From Rosellinia necatrix (taxonomy: Eukaryota > Ascomycota > Sordariomycetes > Xylariales > Xylariaceae), in assembly GCA_021209875.1 (NCBI GenBank), contig JAGYVD010000001.1, positions 5,208,001-5,272,000 of the forward strand: DNA of 64,000 nt, written 5' to 3'. The translations under genes and the position numbers were made by a program. The notes beneath the pieces are model-generated. The model was not told the origin of the DNA, did not search any database, and worked only from the letters and a program-made list of their open reading frames with translations. Below are positions 45,601-56,669 of the stretch, piece after piece; position 1 is the first letter of the stretch, and every line of letters starts with the position of its first letter.

Positions 45601-46646
45601 TCATAAGATCACGCAACAGCCACCACTCTCCCCCTTCTCAAAGGTCAGCAACGCAGCTCTCGTCGCAGCCTCAAATACGTCGTCAACACCGTCGCCAGTC
45701 AAGCTAGAGCACTCAAGGTATTTGCGTGCCCCTATTTCTTGCGCCGCCGCTTCGCCTTGACGTGCCGTTACAAATTTTAGGCTCTTCTTCCTCATCTCTT
45801 CGATCGCTACTGGGTCATCCCGAAGATCCGTTTTGAGGCCTACCAAGATGATCGGAACGCCGGGACACCTTTCCGTTGCTTCTGTTATCCACTGTTGTAA
45901 TCGTTAGCACCGAATATCGCATCGGCCGGCAGAACAGTCGCTGGGGGCAAGCTTATTAACCTTATGTTTGACGTTATCCAGAGAATCAGGCGTGTCGACC
46001 GAGAATCCGATCAAGAGGATGTGTGCTTTGGCATAGGCGAGAGGGCGTAATCGTTCGTAGTCCTCCTGTCCGGCCGTGTCCCACAATGCCAGTTGTACCG
46101 ACTTGCCATCTACCCTGCAATCTGTAACGTAGTTTTCGAAAACGGTCGGGATCTAGAATTCTAGGTGATAAGTAATGATTACGGGCCGCCGGCGGTATCG
46201 TCTCTTGGTACTGCTTACATAGTGCTAAGAGCGGTCAGCATGAACGGGCGGGCATTCTTGAGGAGGGCCAGTGACCGAGAGGACCGAAGACTCACAGTTG
46301 GGAAATATCCTAGGGTAAAGACGCTCAGCAAAGAGGTCTTACCGCAGGCTCCGTCGCCTATGATGACTAGCTTCCTATCAACCTGTCAGCGTTGCTATCA
46401 CACCAGCGCCGAGCACGAATTGCGATGCAACTCAACGCATGCTCGATGCTCTAACATCCGGGTGGTATAAATTGGGACGGGCTCGGGTAGTAACCACGGA
46501 GAACGTGACAGCAAACGATACAGCCAGACGACGACAGAGGGCGCGTGCTAGGAAGCGAGAAGGGATCGGCGTCGCCATCGGTATCGGCGTCAGCAGGCTA
46601 GATGCACATACCTACGAATAACGTTCTGGGCGGTCGAAGACGACAT
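45601..46646 (-). CDS. rho2: Rho2-type small GTPase
   Basis: Five exons on the minus strand (46646-46612, 46374-46296, 46224-46219, 46152-45961, 45891-45601) encode 200 aa, the length of S. pombe Rho2. The introns are 237, 71, 66 and 69 nt. Exon 3 is only 6 nt (CAC TAT) and supplies His39-Tyr40 in switch I. All joins keep frame and rebuild [16 protein letters not shown]. GTPase motifs are the P-loop GDGACGKT (18-25), switch II WDTAGQE (64-70), [11 protein letters not shown] and the CSS(L) G5-like box. The end is CCVIL, a CaaX box CVIL (Leu predicts geranylgeranylation) preceded by a Cys that could be palmitoylated. Rho2 acts at the plasma membrane in polarity and in the alpha-glucan/cell-integrity pathway. 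[14 protein letters not shown] and [22 protein letters not shown] place it in the Rho2 rather than Rho1, Rho3 or Rho4 group, by memory of those families. Confidence 0.94.
46219..46224 (-). other. rho2: 6-nt microexon of rho2
   Basis: CACTAT sits between a TTAG acceptor (preceded by a GCTGAC branch) and a GTAAGC donor. It is flanked by introns of 71 and 66 nt, both phase 0. Skipping it would delete two switch I residues without shifting the frame. Confidence 0.88.
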
Positions 46647-47532
46647 TGCAGGTCTCAGGCGACAGCCAATCTATCGTCGGCGGAAGCGTCACAGGGCCAG
46701 TTCGAGCTAGCCCGCGTAAGCCGTAAACTGGAGAAGCGACAGGAGGAAGAAGGGCGTGTGACCGATCTGGTTGGTTGACTAGCCGGCGGGTTTGGAGCTC
46801 AGATCTTGGAGTTCAGATCTTGGAGTTCAGGTCTTGGAGGTTGGAGTTTGGGGGGTTCGAGAATCGGGCGATACTAATAATCGGAATAGGCGCGGGCGCG
46901 GAGGAGATAGCACAGGCTGAGGCGCAGCGCCAGGGACAAAGACACGGCGGAGAGTAGATGAGTAGATAATGTGGTAAGAAAATATTAACTGATACAGAGT
47001 GGAGAAGCCAGCGTCGCCGTAGGGTACCGTGGCCGTGTCTCAGGTTGTGTTGTTGTATATTGAAGGTGGGTTTTGGGTAGGTATGGGTTTGAATAAGCGA
47101 ATGTACAAGAAGAGGAGCGCTTTCCAAGATTCTCTCTCTCCCGCTCTCTCTTGAGGCTTCCACAGATTGCGATGCGAACACGCTACCCAGGCAGTACCGT
47201 AGTAGGCAGTATCTACAGGCAGTTACTAGGTAGGTAGGCACTAAGGTAAACCCCAGACACCAGAACCAGAGAAAGCACGTTCGGGTGTGCTGCGCCTATG
47301 CTAGCCTGGGTACTTGAAACGTAGGTAGGATACCTGGGGAAATGTGTGAGCAGATACTTGGACAGTAGGTAGCTATCAAGAACTCTGTGCTGAAGGCTGA
47401 GAGATCGTGGTCCTTTTCCGTGAGTCTCGAGTTCTCGCCAAATCTAGGCAGGTAAAATTAGGAAGATATATATAGTTAAGCAAGACCTTCAATCAAAGAT
47501 AACAATGATCCTTATTATTGTAGTAGTGTGGT

Positions 47533-47597
47533 GGTGGTTTTGCTGTTATTGTTGTTGCTGCTGTTGCTGCTGTTACTGCTGTTGCTGCTGTTGTTGT
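47533..47597. repeat. Interrupted (TGT/TGC)n trinucleotide repeat
   Basis: The stretch alternates GTT, GTT, GCT and GCT triplets for about 60 bp. No frame around it looks coding, so it is a non-coding microsatellite about 900 bp upstream of rho2. Confidence 0.8.
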
Positions 47598-48778
47598 ATG
47601 TCGAGGGATTGATTCTTTAAGGAGAATAAAAATAGCCTTGATAGGAGGTGCGGTGGACTATGTGACCCGTAAGGCCAGCCTAGCCGTAGGTAGGTACCAA
47701 CTTGCATACCTCAGATACTTGTAATTATGCAGCGCAACACCCCAATCAGTGCTAGGTCTCGGCCAGCTGCTTCAGGCCCACTCCCACTAGCCCACTCCCT
47801 GCGCACTCAGCTCTACCAGGTGAGAACACGCTAACCTGATATGGGAGTTATCTCACGGCCTCCTCCGGTCTCCCATCACACCCAAACCCTACCAGACGTC
47901 CTACTGGATGTAGTATCCGTCCCTATCTGGTTATATCTTTCGCAAACCTAGGTACGTTGACCTACCTTCCTCACCTACAACGCATTTGGAATCCATTGTA
48001 GGCCTGCAGATCATCTAGACATTCGACTTCACTCTGGCATCAGTCTTCAAAGGGTCGTACGCAGATGCAAGTTACGTTACAGCGGCATTGCCGGCGTCCG
48101 CGACAATCGGCTCCGCCATTCAAAACAGGATCCTATGCAAGTATGACAAGGAGGTCATGCCATTATATCATACCAAGATCGCACACGTTTTTATTCAAAT
48201 TACATGGTTCAACTAGGCCATCCAAACGAACGAGTACCGGCGCCAGAAAACTATATGTTTAAAGCCTCATGTCTCTATCTATTTGGCCAAGCACTGGCGC
48301 TGCCGGACACACATCCAGGAGGTAGGCTGCCTACCATTGGCCAGGTATCTGATCCTCCCCAATAATATCAGCAACATTAACATAATAACGTAGGGCTTCA
48401 AAACCTAGATAGGGAGCTGAAGTAATCATTCAACCTGCATGCCAAGTTTCATGTGCCGTTGAGATTTTATTGCCAAACAATATTCTAGCTTCAACAGTGC
48501 AGTCCTCTAGCTGGCTAAGAGAGAGGACAACGAAGGATAGCCTTTCGCCTCGTCCAGAGGTGCTCCCGAGCAAGTGGTTCCTAGAGGGTCGGCTACCTGA
48601 GGCTTATACGCAACTGAGACACACGTGGGCAAAGGTGCATATATTGAGCCCCCGCCCCTGAAGACTTGCCTCTCTTTTTCAGGTTGTAGGCACTAGTTGC
48701 CTGCTTTCCAAGACACTCATCTCTATGCATCTATAGATAGAATGTCGACATTACGAAAGTCCCTAGAAACCGACGAGA

Positions 48779-48808
48779 ACCTTGGAACCTTGGAACCTTG
48801 GAACCTGA
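48779..48808. repeat. 8-nt tandem repeat (CTTGGAAC)n
   Basis: Nearly four perfect copies of an 8-nt unit lie in the intergenic region. Confidence 0.85.
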
Positions 48809-49096
48809 AACTACCTTGAGCTACCCGGGCACACATAAGGCTTTTCGTCATTTTAAGATTCTACCCTATGTGGTGTACAAGATACCGGATATCGGATACC
48901 AGTTAGCCAGCCGTAGAAAATTGCTGGAAGAAAAGAACGTAAACCTTTTGGTCTGCAGGAGGCAATAACTACACTGGGTTGGTATGTCCTGACAGAAACC
49001 TTTTCACGTGATCAAACCTGCTTCGCGCCATCACCATACAAGGCTGAGCTTTAGTGACATCAATACTAGTAGTAGGCGGCAATTACTCAGACAAAT

Positions 49097-49303
49097 GGAG
49101 GGCGATTCGGGCCACTTATGACAAAACAACATTAATTATAGAGTACAAGCATAAAATATAAAACAATTATATATATATATATATATTGCTATTTTTTTTT
49201 TCTGAATATTTTAATATATTTTATACTTTTAATAAAAAAAATTATTTATAGAGTTATTCAAGTTTTATATTTATTTAGTCAGAAGTGGCCTAAATGGCCC
49301 TCC
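49097..49303. mobile_element. MITE-like element: 33-bp terminal inverted repeats around an AT-rich core
   Basis: The left arm (49097-49129) and the reverse complement of the right arm (49271-49303) match at 27 of 33 positions, sharing GGAGGGC, GGCCACTT and TGAC. The ~140-bp core is almost pure A/T, including an (AT)n run at about 49168-49188. Just outside the right arm an extra inverted copy of the same motif occurs (49314-49332 against 49278-49297), so the true end may be near 49332. No coding capacity exists; a non-autonomous DNA transposon is the best explanation. Confidence 0.75.
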
Positions 49304-49539
49304 GACAGGTGGTCCATTAGGACCACTCTGACAAAACTGCCTGTAGATTTTCCGGACAGCCCGCAGAGCCCTCCTGTATTACAGCCGTGCTGTACCTGAC
49401 CTACCTGTTTGTTATAAATATCACGGACGGGGAATTTCAGATTGTTCATCCGATGTAAGGTGGCAAGTGCAGGCTAATATCTACCTAGGTAGCTTCCTTA
49501 GTTTTGTTACAAGTGGCCCTACTGGACTTCTGTCTACCT

Positions 49540-49595
49540 AGGTACCTAGGTAGGTAGGCAGGTAGGTGCCTACCTACCTACCTGCCTAGGTACCT
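49540..49595. repeat. 56-bp near-perfect palindrome of TACC/GGTA units
   Basis: Two 28-bp arms (49540-49567 and 49568-49595) meet with no spacer and match at 25 of 28 positions when one is reverse-complemented. Each arm starts AGGTACCTAGG. All three mismatches are T against C. It could extrude as a cruciform. Confidence 0.9.
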
Positions 49596-49800
49596 GAGAT
49601 TAGCCGTTAATAATACTGCTACTACCTAGGTACCTACCTGCCCACCTACCTACCTGCCCACCTACCTGCCTGCCTGCCTACCTACCTACCTACCTAGTAG
49701 GTAGTCTACTACTACCTACCTCTTAGTACCTAGGAGTTCCAAGAATCTACTGTGGCCTTCTGTTCTCACTAAAATAGTATACTTAGTACCTTACCTAAGT
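49596..49800. repeat. Dense TACC/CCTG/CCTA repeat block
   Basis: CTACCTACCTGCC-type units fill most of this interval, directly after the palindrome and about 270-470 bp upstream of the NST1 start codon. Confidence 0.85.
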
Positions 49801-50065
49801 ACCTACCAAACAACCTTTTCCTAACACCTCGAATCACTGAGTAAAATCATGATTGTGGCTTCAATCACACTAAACAAACGAAGCATACGGCATCTCGCAT
49901 CCCATCTCCCGCTCTCGCGTTAGTGGCGGTTCTGTGCCTGAATTCCCCGCCAATGTCCGTGACGAGAGACGCAACCCATTCTACAGTCCATTGTCCGCGT
50001 TCCCCTCGCCCTCCCAGGACTCTGGCTTGCAGTGCGCCCTGCATTGCAACTCCTGCTTTCTCTGA

Positions 50066-53000
50066 ATGTCTGTCAATAGTTACCGGCACCCTGCTGCCGT
50101 CACGGCGGCGTCGCCCACTCCGAAGACCACGGCCAAGTACACCAACAAGGACGGTACCAAGTTTATTTCAGTCCCGAAGTCTTCAGCGTCCACCCCGCCC
50201 GCCCAGCCATCGCCGACGACCACAACCTCATCTTCGCGGGACGCTGCGCCGACGAACTACCCCGTCCCCTCCGAGCCCCAGCAGTCGACCGCCGTCAACA
50301 AGAAGAAGCAGAAACGCCGCGCGAAGGCCGCCGCCAAGGCCGCCGCCGAGTTGGAACATGTTCCTACCACTGCTAACGGGCTTCCCAGTCCAGCATCGAC
50401 ATCGAGCGCCCCCCCACTCACTTCCTTGGCCATCCGCCAGAAGCACCCACTTCTTCGTGATATCCCGCTGGCCGGAATACTTCGCCGCCGGTCTCTGTAC
50501 GACGACTGGGTTGACGAGACGGAGAGCGACGATGGCCACCAGAGCAATATCACCCGAAACTCTCAGGATCCATTCACCTCCGCAAATGCCACCTCCACAA
50601 ATGGCTCAGGACCAAAATCAAAAAAGCCGAAGAAAAAGAAGAAACCGAAGCAGGAAGCGGCTGGAGAGCTGGGGTCCAACCCCCCTTCTGGTATGTCCAG
50701 GGAGGCGATATGGGATACATCCGGTTCCGAAGAACGAGAGCGGATAAAGCAATTCTGGTTGGCTTTGAAGGAGGAGGAACGAAAGTCTCTGGTCAAGGTT
50801 GAGAAGGATGCCGTGCTCCGCAAGATGAAGGAACAGCAGAAGCATACATGTAGCTGCTCCGTATGTGGTCGCAAACGCACCGCAATCGAGGAGGAGCTGG
50901 AAGGGCTATATGATGCGTACTACCAGGAACTCGAGTCTTTTGCCAACCAGCCGCACAGCCAACCCAACGGTACACACATTTTCGCTCACAAACGATTCGG
51001 CCCCATGAGCGGGCTGCATCCTCCCAGCGTCATACCTTCTCAGTATTCTCACCATCATCCATCGCGCGGGCGCATAGTGGAACACATGGATAATGAAGAG
51101 GATGAGATCGAAGGTGGAGGCGCGGGTTACGGCGAGAACGGAGAGGACGAGCATGTAGAGGACAGGGAGAATGGAGAGAATGGGGAGAACGGAGAGAATG
51201 GAGAGGACGAAGAAGATGAGGACGAACCGGAGGAAATCCCTCGAGACCCCGACCATGGCGACTTTTTCAATTTCGGTCAGAGTTTAACGGTCCAAGGTCT
51301 GACTCCCAACTCCCATTCTTGCCCCTATAATGGGTGGTTTTTGTTTTAACACATTTTAGGCGGCATCCTCACCGTCGCCGACGATCTTCTGAAGAACGAC
51401 GGCAAAAAATTTATTGAAATGATGGAGCAGCTAGCCGAGCGAAGGATGGCCCGTGAAGAGGACGCCACTCACTATCCTGGAGGTTATAGTCACAATGTAA
51501 ACGGTGGTTTATCAAATCTCCATAATCATCCCCCTCCCGAAGAGGATGAGTATGAAGAGGAAGATGACGAGGAAGAGGAGGAGGAGGAGGATGATGATGG
51601 CGACAGCCAAGAGGAAGAGTTTGAGGAGGAAGAGGTAACTCAACGAGAATCAGCGAACTGATTATGTGTGCTAATGATTACATAGGATCAGATGACTGAA
51701 GAGCAGCGTATGGAGGAAGGCCGTCGAATGTTCCAGATATTCGCTGCGCGGATGTTTGAACAACGGGTTCTTTCAGCGTATCGAGAAAAGGTTGCCAAGG
51801 AGCGACAAGAGAAGCTACTAGAAGAACTCGAGTTAGAACAAACTCAAGAATCCCAACGCAAAGCCAAGAAAGCAAAGGACGCACAGAAACGCAAAGAAAA
51901 GGCTCTCCAGAAAAAGCAAGCCCTCCTCGAGGAGAAGGCAAAGCGTGAGGCTGAGAAGGCCGCCGAAGAGGAAGCTCGGTTAGCTGAGGAAACCAGGCGA
52001 ATAGAGGAGGCCCGGGCCAAGACGGAAGAAAAGCGTAAGAAAAAAGAGGCGCAAAAGAAAGCCGAGGAGGACGAACGCTTGCGAAAAGAGGCGGAGAGGC
52101 AACGCCGCGCGCACGAGCAGAAGGAGAGGCAGGCAGAACAAGAACGAAAGGCCCGGGAAGCCAAGGAGCGAGAAAAGAAGCTGAAAGAGGAGCAACGACG
52201 AAAAGAGCAAGAGGCCCGTGAGATTAAGGAGCGCGAGACTCGCGAGCGACGAGAGAAGCACGAAAAGGACAAAAGAGAAAAGGAACTGAGAGCGGCTCAG
52301 GCTAAAGCTGATCGTGAAGCTAAAGAAAGGATTAAGCAAGAAGAGAAGACAGCCGCGAAGCTCCCTTCACTCGTAGCCCCTATTCCAACACAGCCCATGA
52401 AAAAACAGCACCCAATCTCGATACCCGCTCTTCCTCAGCAGTACCTAGCGAACCATGCCTCGCCCCAGATCCCAATCGCAACGCCGGCCTTGCCATTAGC
52501 CCATACGCCGATAAAGCCCCGGTCTATTTCTCAGGAGGTCGCCCGACCCGCTTCACAGGCATCCCACTCAGTATCTGGTCCAAACCAGACAGTATCGCCA
52601 CACGCCCTCAGTCCACTGCACGGCAGCCCGGGCCCAATTGGACAGCCGAGCAAGTTATACTCTGCTGGCCCACCGCCCCAGGCTATATCACCTCATCATA
52701 ATGGTGTTAGAAGCCCCCCTGGCCTTCCGCAAGGTGCCTTCGATCCAGGCATGCCGCCAATACCGATGCCGATGCCACTACCCCCCGGACTACTACCGAC
52801 AGCTCCCGGATTTCCCCGAATGCAAGATCCTATATTTCAACCAATGACCGGACAGTTTCGCCCCTCTGTTATGCCAGTGCCGCCTCCGGGCCTAGGTGGC
52901 CTAATGGATAGTCGACTATTTCACATGTCACCGCCCGGATTCCCTCAACCCGGAGTGGATCCGCATCTGCCGAGCTTACACCGGGGCTTTCCCCCGGAAA

Positions 53001-53761
53001 ATGGTCCCGGCCACCACCCATCGCATTCACGTCAGGGGTCAGCATCTTTTGATGCAACACACTCGAGTTCCCAGCCACCGAAACCAACCCCGATACAGCG
53101 GCCAGGCAGTACCGTCCATGGCCAACGGAACCATGACATGTCTGCGGACATCGAGGATATGAGCCACCATCTCGGCAGCAGCGCCCTATTAGACGACACA
53201 GATGTCCCCCTAGGTCGTTTCAATTCAGTTAACCAGGGGACTGCCCCCCCCGGCGGCCGACCGCCGTATCCTGGCTCACCGTTCATGACTCCCAGCTTTG
53301 GTTCACCTGGCGCAACTTGGGGTACATATCGGCAACCGCCAAACCTTATTCCTATCCCCGGCAACTCGGTTTGGTCGCCCAACCCGGCGTTTGGTATCCC
53401 ACCACAGGTAGCAATGGCACCGCAACCCCCGGTAGTAATTCGGAAACTGCTCGTACGTGCCTGCCAAGAGTTGGAGGCATGTGCTGCGGATGCTACAGGT
53501 TATATCGATCTCTCTGCTATCAAGGGCCACATAGATTCAATCAATCCCTCTACTTCCAAACCCATAGGTGCGAAAGAACTGCTTGAAATTTGCGAAACAG
53601 AGGGGAACGCCCAGAATGGAGGAGGTAGTTTCGATATCCGCAGTGACAAGCAGCATAAAGTTGCTATTCGATTCGAAAGAAGTGGTACTCCAACGTCCGA
53701 TCGTCCCCTCCCAGAGCCTGTCGGTCCCCGTGAGCAAGAGACAGCGCACCTCCGTTGTTAG
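50066..53761 (+). CDS. nst1: Stress response protein NST1
   Basis: Three exons (50066-51296, 51360-51634, 51686-53761) encode 1193 aa, normal for filamentous-fungal NST1. Intron 1 (63 nt) has an unusual GTCTGA donor but restores [20 protein letters not shown]; intron 2 (51 nt) has GTAACT and CATAG. The layout is: a Thr/Ser/Pro-rich N-terminus with Lys-rich patches; the conserved [30 protein letters not shown] block; an acidic Glu/Asn/Gly repeat; the [15 protein letters not shown] block; a long acidic run; then a very long charged coiled coil (Lys/Glu/Arg, roughly residues 530-740), a Pro/Met/Gly-rich region and the C-terminal [13 protein letters not shown] domain. NST1 is a cytoplasmic stress/salt-tolerance factor linked in yeasts to mRNA decay or processing bodies. 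The final ~15 residues differ from what I recall, so a further 3' exon is conceivable. Identity is strong. Confidence 0.92.
51150..51215 (+). repeat. nst1: In-frame GAGAA(C/T)GG(A/G) repeat coding Glu-Asn-Gly
   Basis: A 9-nt unit repeats about five times in exon 1 of NST1, giving [14 protein letters not shown]. It belongs to the acidic disordered segment and keeps frame, so copy-number changes would be tolerated. Confidence 0.88.
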
Positions 53762-55997
53762 TCACAACGACGACGTGCTCGATTTGGAACCATACATGGG
53801 GCCTAGGCGCACGGTCCTTACTAGTCTCGATAGATGGACTGCCATTCCCTTGGGTCATTCATGATCATACCTTTGGTCTGCCACAAGCTATGCTAAAAGA
53901 TCCGCCATCACGAGTAGCGCGCGCATCATTGTCTAGTGTTAAAGTTGCGTGCTGGGTGAGCATAACGCGACTCCACTGTACAATAAATGACGTGTTATCT
54001 TTTTTTTTTTTTGTCTTTTTTATGGACCTGTGCGAAGCACGCTCCTAATGCAGGAAATAGAAACATACGCTCTGAATGCCTTGAGGCATTTCACGCTATG
54101 CTGCCGAGACAATGGCTTTCTACACATTGTTTAGTACCATATTCAATAAAGACTAATTGGTCTTGCTGATCGATCACTTGTTGAAATTGCCTTTTTAGAC
54201 CTTGATTGTCTCCGCGTTTTATCCTAATGTCTAATAACAAAATTCTGGTTCAATGGTAGAGCGGCGAGGTGCCGAGCCACTTGGATAGAGGCGACTTTGA
54301 CAAGCTTCGTTTTCTCTGGCAGAACCAAATGAATCACAACAGTAGACCGTTAAACCAAACACTGGTCGAGTTGCGTGGTATCGCGGAACACAACTGTACT
54401 GAGATTAAATTAGACTAGATAACAAACCTTGAGATCACAGTAAACGGGAATTTCATAATAGGTAGCAAAGTTACAGGTGTTTATGACAGTATGCGGTAAA
54501 GACTACTGAGCAATAAGTTGTTCGGTAGACATGAATCCACAAATTATCTAACCATATTAACACCTTAAAGGAAGGCATAATTCTGCCCAGCCGAAAACCT
54601 AACTCACAATACTAAGTTACACGCGTATACATATAGCCCTTATGCTATCCCAGACACTGCCCAGGTGTCATCTGAGAGTTCTAGACTGGAAACGTTCTAG
54701 CGAGCAATAGGTACCTGGGTATAGAGCATATTGGGCTCCGACTGTACCTCAGCAAGACAAAAGCGCATGTTATAAATTAATAGCTTCGGTGCTAAACATG
54801 TTCGAAGTATTATTGCGTAGCATTGATTAGATGACATTGATATTTAAACCCCCCCTCCGGGCGGAATCCAAAGACTTCGCGACACAGCCGACAATCGGGT
54901 TCGCCGGGGAACCCCGTGCATGTGCACACTTCATCACGATGCCTTCCGAATAGAAAAAGGTGCTAGGTAGGTCAATATTTAGCTAAAGTCCCACGGCCGA
55001 TCTCGATCTCCGCGCCCCGGGTTGGCGATTCTGGCGTCTATACGATAGGCCTGGGTCACCTAGCCGTCAGTTATCGTATACGGCGAGTAAAGACCCCCAC
55101 CCCTCCCCCCTTCCCCCGGTTAGGGAAGAGCTTGCAGGGGGATAGGGCGTGTGGGGAAGGATAGGCGGCCGATAATTTATCTGCCACCACCCGGTATCCC
55201 ATGGGCATTTCCGGATCCCGGATGGCCGTGGTTGCCACCAAGAAGGTCCGGGGCCGGCGACACGGCAAGCCCGCCGGAACTGGTCGTCTGCCAGGCATCT
55301 CGCCGAGTCGGATACGCTCAGGCCGGGGCCGACCGAGAATATTCCTTTGAGACGGGGGGATAGAAGAGCTAGCGCGAAGGGGCAGCCATTCATGGAGTGC
55401 GAGATGTTTTGCTCCATAATGTTATACTTCGCATTCACTCGCAACATGAAGCTCCTGGTTTTAAGCCAGATTTTCTCCATTATCCTTGAACCTTCTCATA
55501 TCGCTATCTACTAATAAATGACATGCTGTAAATATTAATATGGCTTGGGTTTGTCAAGGTACCAAATTGCCAGCCGCCGGGCAATATTTCCTTGCGATCC
55601 ATGACTTCCGCTCCCTTCCTGAACCGTGATAAGATTTGGTTAGCTTATGTATACTCTATATAACTATCCTGGATCATGGAGTAGTTCGTATAACTATATA
55701 CTGACATAATTGTAGAGGGATTACCGGTTCTGTTTTTCCGCCACACTATATCTATTTTTCTCTAGCTTATCTCTGGAAAAGAGCACAACTGCGGGACCAC
55801 AGCACCATGATTGACGCGGATTTATGTTGTATGTACCTCGTATACGCTTGCGCTCGGCGATTGAGTATCGCTAAGGGGGCGATTTTCAAGGGGCCAGATA
55901 TGCAATGTCTTGACAGCGTTCCTGCTATGTAGGCATGTATGTAAGCCGCCGAGTGGGTGTGACGCGATGTTGCTGTATGTAGTAGTATACCTATGTA

Positions 55998-56048
55998 TAT
56001 ATAGATATGTATGTATGTATGTATGTATGTATGTGTGTATGTATGCAT
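55998..56048. repeat. (TATG)n microsatellite
   Basis: About twelve TATG/TGTG units, slightly interrupted, end in ATGCATAC. Confidence 0.88.
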
Positions 56049-56064
56049 ACATTTCTAGGACTTT

Positions 56065-56124
56065 GTTATGTTGGATGTGATGTTGGATGTGATGTTGGAT
56101 GTGATGTTGGATGTGATGTTGGAT
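56065..56124. repeat. 12-bp minisatellite (GATGTTGGATGT)n
   Basis: Five nearly perfect copies of a 12-nt unit, itself two related 6-mers (GATGTT and GGATGT), follow the TATG repeat after a 16-nt gap. Confidence 0.92.
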
Positions 56125-56643
56125 GATACGCTCGTACTATGTAGGCCTCTGCTCGTATGGCGACACCCTGTCCGATGCAAGCATGCATTGTTCTACGAGG
56201 ACGCTGAACACGGATAGTAATCCTGGTATCATAATGCCAAATGGAGTAGGGTGGATAAGAGGGTGAGAATTGCCTCGGAATCGCCAGCCATGCCCTTGAA
56301 TCCTGGTGGAATGAAAAACGCGGGTATTCAAGTACATGCCGTAGTACGTGGTAGATAGCATGTGCGGCTGCACGACCGACACGCGCAAAATACATATTTG
56401 GTCATCGTCGTTGGCGCCCATGGCGGATCCCGTCTTAGCCCAATACTGAATACATACATACACTAGATGGGAGCACGTAGTAGCATTCTTGGCACTTGGC
56501 ATCGCCATGACAAACTACATATGTGCATGCACTAGATACATCTGTTTGCGATCTTACCAAAGCGCACAAGTGTAACGGTGTATGTAGTGCCCAAGCATGC
56601 GCTGACGAATACCCAACCGAGCAAACATTTTTCTAACCTGTTT

Positions 56644-56669
56644 TCTCTCTCTCTCTCTCTCTCTCTCTC
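56644..56669. repeat. (CT)n microsatellite
   Basis: Thirteen uninterrupted CT units in the gene-free region. Confidence 0.92.

Larger units (their letters stand above)
46647..50065. other. 3.4-kb intergenic region between divergent rho2 and NST1
   Basis: No gene is supported. Contents: an AGATCTTGGAGTTC tandem (about 46799-46840), a TGCTGT/GCTGTT trinucleotide stretch (about 47540-47597), a CTTGGAAC tandem (about 48779-48808), a MITE-like inverted-repeat element (49097-49303), a dense TACC/GGTA block with a large palindrome (about 49536-49720), and the NST1 leader. A short ORF at 49865-50089 (-) is a shadow. Confidence 0.6.

Noticed and set aside
54247..54315. tRNA-Gly-like start (TGGTTCAATGGTAGAG)
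   Set aside because: It matches a D-arm/A box well, but no anticodon stem, B box (GGTTCGANNCC) or acceptor stem can be paired downstream. At most it is a tRNA fragment.
55067..55480. 137-aa minus-strand frame with an ATG
   Set aside because: Composition is not gene-like (many Trp/Pro from repeats of GGG/CCC), there is no family resemblance, and no promoter or splice context is evident.
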